A stretch of DNA of 64,000 nucleotides from Luzula sylvatica (lineage: Eukaryota > Streptophyta > Magnoliopsida > Poales > Juncaceae), in the NCBI GenBank assembly GCA_946800325.1, contig OX326956.1, positions 12,751,167-12,815,166 on the forward strand, given 5' to 3'. The stretch's first letter is position 1; each line of letters opens with the position of its first letter. Below are positions 55,586 through 64,000 of the stretch, piece after piece. The position numbers were made by a program, and so were the translations under genes. Under the pieces are notes generated by a model. The model saw only the letters and a program-made list of their open reading frames with translations. It did not search any database and was not told the DNA's origin.

Positions 55586-57361
55586 ATGGATCCTAATAGT
55601 TCAATCCACGAAGGCGGAGAAGGAGAAGAAGATGTAGACCAGATGGACCACGATTATGCCGCCGCCGATCGATATCCCGATCCCTCTTCCACTAATCCCG
55701 AGGTTTGTCCTTTCTCGGTCTCTTTATCTAGGGTTTTCTTTGTTTTTGCTGTTTTTTTGCGAGAAATTTCGTGGGTGCTGGTAAAAGGAGGGTACGGGGA
55801 GATTGAGGATAGAGAGAAAGGGGGAAAGTGAACTTGTAAACTTGTTAGTTTTTTCTGGCATTTGAAGTAGTAATGTGGGTTCGTTTTTCTCAACCTTATT
55901 CAATCGAACTAGGATTGATTTGGTTTCTCCTTTCTCTCTCTATTTTTTGGGGATAAATTTCATTGGCGCCCAATAAATAGAAATATGAGAGATCTTCAAC
56001 AATTGCTTTTTTCCCTTTTTCTTCATCTCTTCAATGTTATAAAGTTACCATCTTTCAAAATTTCTGTTTTATTTTTGAATAAATTACTAATTATATCACT
56101 TTGTTCTGTTTAAATAACTAGGAAATTGAAGAGATGAAGAAAAGATTGAAGGAAATGGAAGAGGAAGCAGGTGCTTTGCGCGAAATGCAATCTAAAGTCG
56201 AGAAAGAAATGACTCACTCTGCTTCTTTAGGTTTCTCTCTCTCCCCCTTTCTCTCTCTCCTCTCTCTCTCTCACTCTAATTCTATTTGATTTGTTTTTGA
56301 AGCGGACCCCGCAAGTGCGGCCGAGGCAGCCGGACAAGCCGAGAAAGAGGAGGTCGATGCTCGCTCCATCTATGTCGGCAACGTAATCTAATCTTTACAA
56401 AATTTCATTACCCTCCCAAAAACCCAAAATTACAATTTTATCCTTCCAGGTGGACTATGCCTGCTCCCCAGAGGACGTGCAACAGCATTTCCAATCGTGC
56501 GGTACGGTCAACCGAGTCACGATCTTGACCGATCGAATGGGCCAGCCGAAAGGATTCGCTTACGTCGAATTCGTCGAAGTTGACGCCGTTCCGAACGCTC
56601 TTTTGCTCAACGAGTCTGAACTCCATGGTCGCCAATTGAAGGTAATTTTTCTAAAATATATATATGTTACCCTTTTTATAACTTGGAATTACATATTTAA
56701 CCTTTTTAAATCAAAATGTCATATTTATCCTTCCGTAAATCTAAAATATTGTATTTACTCAAAAATTAAAAAGCATCCAATTTCTCCGTTAAAACTAACA
56801 GTCAACATTTAAAATTACTATTTACCCTTCTAAAAAATCATATTTACCCTTTCATAAATCTAAATCTGTAAATATGATATTTTAGGTTTTTAGAAGGGTA
56901 AAATCATAATTTTAGTTTTAACGGAGAAATTGGATGGTTTTAATTCGGGGGTAAATATGATATTTTAGATTTACGAAAAGGTAAATATGTTATTTTAAAT
57001 TTAAGAAGGGTGTAAATATGTAATTTCAAGTTTAAAAAGGCTAAATCTGTAAATCTCCCTTTGTTTTATTGTGAATTGTATGATTTTGAAATCGGGAAAA
57101 ATTGTAGGTATCGGCGAAACGAACGAACGTGCCTGGACTGAAACAACTCAGAGGAGGTCGACGCGGGTTCGGAGGATTCAGACCCCCACCATTCATGCCT
57201 CCTCCTTTCTATTCACCCTATGGTTATGGGTGAGCTCATTATTTTCGCATTCTGAACCCTCAAAATAATTAATATATCATTTATAACCCTATAATTTGTT
57301 TGGTATGTGCAGGAAGGCGCCGAGGTACAGGAGGCCGATGCGGTACCGACCGTACTATTGA
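55586..57361 (+). CDS. Nuclear poly(A)-binding protein (PABN/PABPN1-like)
   Basis: Six coding exons with consistent phases: 55586-55702, 56122-56230, 56303-56382, 56450-56641, 57108-57229 and 57313-57361 (669 nt, 222 residues). The protein has an acidic N terminus, then a coiled coil [20 protein letters not shown]. One RRM follows, with RNP2 SIYVGNVDY and RNP1 KGFAYVEF, then a Gly/Arg/Pro/Tyr-rich tail ending [10 protein letters not shown]. This is the exact domain order of PABN/PABPN1, which binds nascent poly(A) tails in the nucleus and sets tail length with poly(A) polymerase. The size equals that of Arabidopsis PABN proteins (about 220). The exon 3/4 junction falls inside RNP2. All motifs are intact. 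Intron 4 carries a foldback repeat. Divergently paired with the PAC3-like gene. Confidence 0.93.
56655..57050. repeat. Foldback repeat in PABN intron 4
   Basis: GGAATTACATATTTAACC on the left mirrors GTAAATATGTAATTTCAAG on the right, with further mirrored TAAATATGATATTTTA blocks between them. A similar GGGTAAATATG family recurs in front of the TARBP1-like gene (about 60795) and in its intron 9 (63460-63715). Confidence 0.5.
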
Positions 57362-59361
57362 ATTGTTTAATAAGGTTGCTTTTGGGTGCGAGTGCCGCGC
57401 TTAAAATAATAATATTTGGCAAGCATGTGTTGTTTTTTATTACTTTTTATTTATGTACTTGTTTTGGACACGGATAATTAGATGATGTAGTATGATGGCT
57501 TAGTTTGTGACTATTTTTGATATCTTTTTTATAATTAGTTTCGGTGTTTTATTTATTTTGTTTTATTTACATGAGGTTGTGTTTCACCGAAAAAAGAGTT
57601 ATTGATTGGATGTGGTTTTGATGAATTTTATGTTTGGCATTTTCATGAAATTTATATCCGAATCTGAATATCATGTAGATAATTATGATATTAAAAATAT
57701 CACTAGATATTACATAATGTTTATATTTATTTTTGTTAGTTGAGATTATTATTTTTATGTGTGAAAATATGATATGAATTATGACATGATGTATGGATTT
57801 AGTTGTGTTTTGTAAATTGATATTGTATTAATTATTTGTTAGCGTAGCTTAATTATATTACAGTTATTAGTATAAATTATAAACTACAAAGTCATTCATT
57901 CGTAATGTTTAGTTTATAGAAATGTTGTGATTGTAGTTGGTGTCATAACAAAAGCATGAACGAGGGTTGTTATTTAAGATGTTATACGAGTTCAAAAGTT
58001 CAAATTCGAAACAAAACTAATTTAAATTTTATAAATCTGAATTATGCATTCCATTTTGTAGAAATGAGAAATCAGAGAAAATCAATATCAATATTTCTTT
58101 CTCTCGAAGATTTGGTTTGGATTATTTATAAAAAGAAGAGTGGATTTTAATTGGTCATGTTAGGTTTGGTCGTTTTGTTTGTTTAGTTCTATTGAAAAAT
58201 ACGTATTGTCTTGGTTTATTCATCTATGTTTGATTTTATTGTTCTGAAAATTAGTTAAACCAATAAACTGAATTATAAAAAAAAAAAAGATTTTTGTATT
58301 ATAATATTACAAACAATATAAAGATGAGTTTGATTCGGGTTTTAAAATTAATATAATTTGACATCCATCCTAATCTATTATATTATCATATTTGGTCTAG
58401 ATACTAGATAATAAAATAAGGCCATCCACCATGTTCATGGATGTATTTCATGGAAATTAGAATTTATCACAAACTTGAATATTGTATATTCTTTGGAATA
58501 CTATTCCATGAAATGAAATTTCTTGACATGCAATATTCCGAAACATATTTCAAAGTTCGAACCAAACGTCCCATAATTATATTTTATGAGGATTACTATA
58601 ATACTTATTTAAATATCATGTATTTGATACTTAAGAGTTCTTAATCATTATATTTGTTTTAAGATTTTTATTTTTTCATGATAATCACGAAAGTTTGTGC
58701 ACATCAATAAATGCACATATATATCTTGAAAAAGCATAAATCTAATAGCAAATATAATGATTAAAAATATACATTCGTAAAATTAAGTACGATACAAAAA
58801 AAGATTCCATAAAAAATAGCATACAATAATATAATTTTAAAATATTTTATTTATTTTTTGCTTCAAAACACGTAGGTGAAATATTTTCATTACAATATCT
58901 AATCATATGATTTTAATCAAACACATTTTTCAATTTACTACACTCATAATTTTTGTATATTCATACTATCATAGTTCTTTGATATTCATTCATAACTTCG
59001 TAGTAGTTTCCCGTAACTATACAAAACTGTGCTCGTGCTCGCAAACACGTCCTATTTTGCTATTGACGGTTTTGAAGAAATCAAAACAAAAGAATAATTA
59101 TTCTTAACGGATTTATTACTTACTAATTAACCGCTTTAAGTATGTATCGGCTACCCACTTATTTATCGCTCTCCCGACCTTTATTGTGGGCAAACGACAA
59201 ACTAGTTCACTAATTCTTTTGGAAGATCTATATATTTTACATTTCTAAAAATCTTAATATCATATTTACCCTCTAAAAAAAATATACGCACCATAACAAT
59301 TTAATTAAATTTGTAAAATAAAATAATGTTAAACTTGATAAATTCATCACCCATTTGGATA
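57362..59361. other. PABN 3' region and intergenic DNA
   Basis: No further gene is evident. Short frames are chance. About 58625-58790 (TTAATCATTATATTTG mirrored as AAATATAATGATTAA, with a GTGCACATCA..ATGCAC centre) looks like a worn copy of the 3069/31032 MITE family. Confidence 0.35.
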
Positions 59362-59370
59362 TTTCGATAT

Positions 59371-60724
59371 GGGAGATTTTGATATGTAGACCAAATAAGT
59401 TTTCAAATACCTAAAATAGACAACAAAGTTCGGAAATTTGGAAAATAACACTATCGACTTTTCAAATGCTCGACTTTTCAAAAGTCGAGCGATTTCTTCT
59501 CCAGTGCCTGTGTATATTTAATAAATCTCTCGACTTTTCAAAAGTCGAGAGATTGATTTTGAATTCAAAATATGATATATTTCTCCAGATTTTACCATAT
59601 TTGTACTATTATATTTAATTAACGTGATAATTAGAACATATAATTAAATATTCAGTAAAATTTATTCGAATTTATGAATTTAAATAATTATTAATTATGG
59701 ATTATGTTAACGGCTAACGTGTACTAATTATCATTTTTTTTCAAAAGTCGAGGTTGATTTTAATTCGAAATATGATATATTTCCCCAGATTTTACCGTAA
59801 CATCTCTATGTTCTAATTAGTATATTTAATGAAAATGATAACCAGTACATGTTAGCTGTTAACTTAATCCATAATTAATAATTATTCAAATTCATAAATT
59901 CGATTAAATTTTACTGAATATTTAATTATATATCTTAATTATCGATATAATTGGACGTAATAACTAAATAATGGAGAATTCGGCAGGTACATCTTGGAGG
60001 TGTTTAATTTTTTCTTTTTTTAATATCTGACACCTGACACCACGTTTGAAAAAAAAATAAAAAAAATAATTCCACCCCAAGATGTACCTGCCGAATTCTT
60101 CATTATTTAGTTATTACGTCCAATTATATCGATAATTAAGATATATAATTAAATATTCAGTAAAATTTATTCGAATTTATGACTTTGAATAATTATTAAT
60201 TATGGATTAAGTTAACAGCTAACATGTACTGGTTATCATTTTCATTAAATATACTAATTAGAACATAGAGATGTTACGGTAAAATCTGGGGAAATATATC
60301 ATATTTCGAATTAAAATCAACCTCGACTTTTGAAAAAAAATGATAATTAGTACACGTTAGCCGTTAACTTAATCCATAATTAATAATTATTTAAATTCAT
60401 AAATTCGAATAAATTTTACTGAATATTTAATTATATGTTCTAATTATCACGTTAATTAAATATAATAGTACAAATATGGTAAAATCTGGGGAAATATATC
60501 ATATTTTGAATTCAAAATCAATCTCTCGACTTTTGAAAAGTCGAGAGATTTATTACATACACACAGGAAATGGAGAAGAAAGGAAGAAATCGAAGGAAGA
60601 AATCGCTCGACTTTTGAAAGGTCGAGCATTTTTAATGCTTAGAGTGTTATTTTCCAAATTTCCGAACTTTTTTGTCTATTTTAGGTATTTGAAAACTTAT
60701 TTGGTCTACATATCAAAATCTCCC
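59371..60724. mobile_element. Mutator-type foldback element, 1354 bp
   Basis: Perfect 9-bp target duplication TTTCGATAT (59362-59370 and 60725-60733) encloses GGGAGATTTTGATATG...CATATCAAAATCTCCC. The two arms, each about 650 bp, mirror each other nearly throughout and meet near 60040. Each arm also holds small palindromes of CTCGACTTTT and its mirror image, so hairpins nest inside the hairpin. No transposase. It ends 200 bp before the start codon of the TARBP1-like gene. The 103-codon frame 60476-60787 is not a gene. Confidence 0.85.
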
Positions 60725-60733
60725 TTTCGATAT

Positions 60734-60923
60734 TTCCTACGGGCACGAGAAAAAAAAAACGTTTTGAAGGATAAATATGATATTTAGATTTTAAGAAGGG
60801 TAAATATGTAAATCCTCTTTTGTTTGAGGTTCCCTTAAAAACTAGGGTTTAGGGTTTAATCAGATAAAAAACACACAAGTACTACACAGACTCGACGAAG
60901 ATCACACAGTGAGAAACTACACA
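60734..60923 (+). promoter_or_regulatory. Proximal promoter/5' UTR of TARBP1-like gene
   Basis: Only about 190 bp separate the foldback element from the start codon. GGGTAAATATGTAAATC near 60797 and AAAACTAGGGTTTAGGGTTTA (telo-box-like AGGGTTT repeats, 60840-60860), but no TATA. Plant telo-boxes are common in promoters of translation-related genes. Confidence 0.45.
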
Positions 60924-63900
60924 ATGGAAACTTCTTCGCTTCACTCTATCGACCCTCACGTGGCCGCGCTGGTGACTAGCTTCTCCGCCGTCCCGCCGGC
61001 GGCCTTGCCGGCGATCATAGACTGTGTGCTGGCTTCCTCTTCCGTCCCTCCTGATGCTCTTTTCTCCTCCCTTCTCAATTCCTTCCCAAATTCCACCGAG
61101 GTAACACAAATCCGTAACTAATCCAACACGAAATATACTTATTTTTTACTGGAATTTGTGTATTTATCAATTTCTACCGCTGAATCACCTCAATTTGTTC
61201 CTTTTATTTCTCTTCTACTGTAGGCTATTCGTTCATGCAATGTTTTGTCTCATGCAACAGCTCTATGCCACTTGATGAAAAACACAAGTAAAATAAGTAC
61301 TCATATTTCTCTTATTGCACATTTTACTAAATTATTCATATATTTTTATTCAAATTTGTTTTCAGCTTCTCATTCTAGTGCCCTCAATCTGCTTATAGAA
61401 CAAGTTTTCGTGCCAGTACTGAAACAAATCGATTCGACTGAATCAGAACTACTTGCTCAGGTAATTCAATTCGAACCTTGTACTTTTGATTTTTAACAAA
61501 AAAAAACAATTTTTCTTTAATTATTTTCAGATTATACAATTATTATGCGATACTACTTCCAAGTATCAAGCATGGAACCTATTAGAAGAAACTCTAATAC
61601 CTCTCTGCCTCAAATCTATATACCTCGAATTAAATCTGGTACAAAACAGCAATCCAATTATGTACCACACGGACCGGGTCCACCACGTGCCATTAAAACC
61701 AGTAATTTCGATCCACGTATTGACATATATAATGGCGTATATACTGCGAACTAAAAGAGATATAATAAATTCAGAAATGGATAAAATGATATATAATTTA
61801 TCTTGGGATTTATCAAATTTGGTACTTTTGATTTTTAATCAATGTAATGAGTATCGTTCTTTAGCTATAAAAATTCTTCTTCCTGTTGTATTATGTACTT
61901 TGAACGAGTTTTTTTGCATCGAGGTTTTTATAAAAGGTGAAAAATACACATTTTCCAGGTACAATTTTCTTTTTCAAATCATGAGATAATTTATATATTT
62001 TTATTTTTATGATATATTATAATGTTATTTTGTATTTTGTACATTTTTGATATATTATTAGGTCTAATTTCTTGAAAGAGATATGGAAATATTGCGCTTA
62101 TTTATTTTCACAAGAGAATATTGAGCGATTAAATGCATACAATATTCTCTCTTTATGCTTCTCAATCCTCTCCAGTTCTTTTTCAAATGGAGACGAACTG
62201 GACGATTTCGATTTGACTCTCGAAAAGGAATTCTGGGAGGAAATTCGCAAAGGATTGGTACTTTATTTTCTACTTCACTTGTTTGTTTATTTCCATTTTT
62301 AATTTGGGTTTTAATAAAATTCTCAAAATAATTTCGAATTAATTCAGGTAGACAAAGATTCGTCAGTAAGGAAAAAAGCTTTATATTTGCTCAAATCCTC
62401 ACTCAACGAACTTCAATTTTTGACCGGTACCATAAGCGGCTCGACTGGTACGAGTACCGTTGCAGAGCCCCCCCAAAATGGGTTGACCAAAAAGGAGAGA
62501 TGGTTCAATAAAGAGGCCAAATCAATGGGAGTTGAAGATTTAAGTGAATTTAATGAGATTTGTTTGACTTCTCGAGATAAATGGAGAGTTTTCGTCTTAT
62601 TATACGAAATGCTCGAAGAATACGGAACTCATTTGGTCGAGGCTGCTTGGACTCACCAGGTTTGTTTAATTTTAGGGTAAAATTGCTAAATTAAGATTTA
62701 ATTGGGTGGACTTGAGGCTAAATTGGGGCATAATTTACACAATTGAGGGTTAATTTGGGCTTCGTTGAGGTTTAATCGAGGCATAATTGCACAATTGATT
62801 TCGAATTGATGCAAAATTGGGGCTTAACTTCACAATCGAGAATATTGAGGTTTGATTCATTTCTTTGTAGGTGGCTTCGCTAATCGAGTCTACAGAACAA
62901 AATAATAGTAATAATTACCAAAATATAATTAAAATGGAGAATTTAGAAGGGATCTTTTATTGGATGACAGTATTATGGCAGCGCGGATTTTCTCATGAAA
63001 ACCCTCAAGGTTCAATCCAAAAAAACAAGAAATAAGAAATATCAAATATACCCTTGAATTACATGACAATTAATGATATTTTTATTATTTTGTTTGTTTA
63101 GTTAGGTGCTTAATTATGGACTCGTTTTTGGATATTAAATGGGAAGAACGAAAAAATTCGGCTCGAAAAGTTCCTCTTGATTTCGTGCTTGGCCCTTTAA
63201 TACGTGCATTAAATGATGTTGTTCATCATAAAGATTTTGGTTCGTATTCAAAATATTCTCATTATTAATTTTAATATTATATTATTTTTTATTTTTTGAT
63301 GATTTTCTTTGTGAAGGAATTGGAGCTACATATAATTCGAAAACTATTGAAGGTGCAACTAAATTCTTTTGCCAATTTTCTGGTCCACTAAGCTCGAGGT
63401 ATTAATATTTAATTAGATATTTGCAAGAGTATATATGAACTTTGAAATTTGCACTTTTGTTTATAAACATGAAATTAGAATGGCAAAGTAGATATTTTAT
63501 GTATTTGGAAGGGAAAATTTGATATTTTCATATTTTTGAAGGGTACATATGAAATTTCCCCAATTCATTAATCATAGTGAATAGTGATTGATTGTTTCTT
63601 GTTTGGAAGGGTTAAGTATGTTTGATAGCTTTTTATTTTTTCTATTTGCTGTTTCATTTTTAGAAGGGTAAATATGGCATATTTACTTTTTGAAGGGTAT
63701 GTATGAAACTTTCCACATTTCATTAATCACAGGAATCGATTATTTCTTGTTTGGAGCTTGGCTTCTTCTGCAAGACATGATAATTTTGGACGAGCCGGAT
63801 TAATGACTCTTTCTTTTTGCATTTCATCTTCTTCTCGTCATTTTGATACCGAGAATATTCTTTCGAACGGTTGCACGGCTTTTGATGCGAAAAAAGTGAG

Positions 63901-64000
63901 TAATGTTGATTTGTTGGATGCTTTGGGAATCGTTATTGAGAGGAGCAAACAACACTTCAATCAAAATTATCGCCTTCAAGGTATTGAGAATGTTAAATAA
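60924..64000 (+). CDS. TARBP1/SpoU-like tRNA methyltransferase, N-terminal part
   Basis: Ten exons in one phase-consistent chain: 60924-61100, 61224-61287, 61366-61460, 61531-61958, 62062-62257, 62348-62659, 62871-63009, 63102-63239, 63317-63398 and 63733-63980. A donor at 63981 leads out of the window. The roughly 620 residues are helical, HEAT-like sequence with no catalytic motif. Landmarks such as AIIDCVLASS, VDKDSSVRKKALYLLK, EEYGTHLVEAAW, VRCLIMDSFLDIKW, ALNDVVHHKDFG and NSKTIEGATKF match the N-terminal arm of the long plant proteins annotated as TARBP1-like or SpoU methyltransferases. These carry the SAM-dependent tRNA Gm18-type 2'-O-methyltransferase domain at the far C terminus, which would lie beyond 64000. 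The call is from memory of the family. No stop or broken splice site seen. Confidence 0.8.
63399..63732. repeat. GGGTAAATATG-type repeats in intron 9
   Basis: Within the intron, GAAGGGTACATATGAAATTT, AGAAGGGTAAATATGG and GAAGGGTATGTATGAAACTT recur together with mirrored AAATATG parts. Same loose family as in PABN intron 4. Confidence 0.4.

Noticed and set aside
60476..60787. 103-codon frame before the TARBP1-like gene
   Set aside because: Lies in the right arm of the foldback element and its flank; no similarity, AT-driven composition.

Overview
This window looks like nuclear DNA of a flowering plant, most likely a eudicot. The evidence is AT-rich intergenic DNA, short GT-AG introns, Ty1/copia LTR retrotransposons primed by initiator-Met tRNA, plant-type Helitrons, hAT and Mutator MITEs, and three genes that match conserved plant families. 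All calls were made by reading the sequence; no database search was run.

Layout. 0-5.6 kb: AT-rich DNA with MITEs and a partial ankyrin-repeat gene (minus strand) whose intron holds two MITEs. 5.66-30.69 kb: a 25-kb nest of Copia elements. The outer element A (target duplication CATAA) has a Sirevirus-like gag. A younger, coding-dead element B2 sits in it, with an extra copy of its 3' end and LTR. A very young, almost complete element C sits in the B2 gag on the minus strand (duplication TTCGA, LTRs 3 differences in 975 bp). A probable solo LTR (D) sits in the B2 integrase. 30.7-45.4 kb: two related non-autonomous Helitrons (2.9 and 7.4 kb, the larger carrying two copies of an argininosuccinate-synthase exon), a long-TIR element, an hAT MITE and a 5'-truncated LINE. 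45.4-50.3 kb: a mosaic of LTR fragments related to A, B2 and C. 50.3-54.1 kb: degenerate repeats and foldback DNA.

Genes. 54.1-57.4 kb holds a head-to-head pair: a proteasome-assembly-chaperone-3-like gene (minus, 7 coding exons, 132 aa) and a nuclear poly(A)-binding protein PABN-like gene (plus, 6 coding exons, 222 aa), with 588 bp between start codons. After a 1.35-kb Mutator-type foldback element comes the first part (10 exons) of a TARBP1/SpoU-like gene, which runs off the right edge.

Main observation. Several different LTR families here carry dense arrays of one kind of short dyad: a 10-bp core CGTY-NN-RACG, with neighbours most often 22 bp apart (20-23). The core differs by family (CGTTRTAACG in A and D; CGTCRTGACG in C and C-like; CGTTCGAACG in an A-like LTR; CGTCNNGACG variants in another), but geometry and spacing are kept. 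In A and C the arrays lie upstream of the LTR TATA box, and C has a second, larger array in its leader. From memory, palindrome-rich LTR cis-regions have been described for maize Sireviruses. The shared core formula, two-turn phasing and family-specific replacement of the core are what I consider worth testing here.
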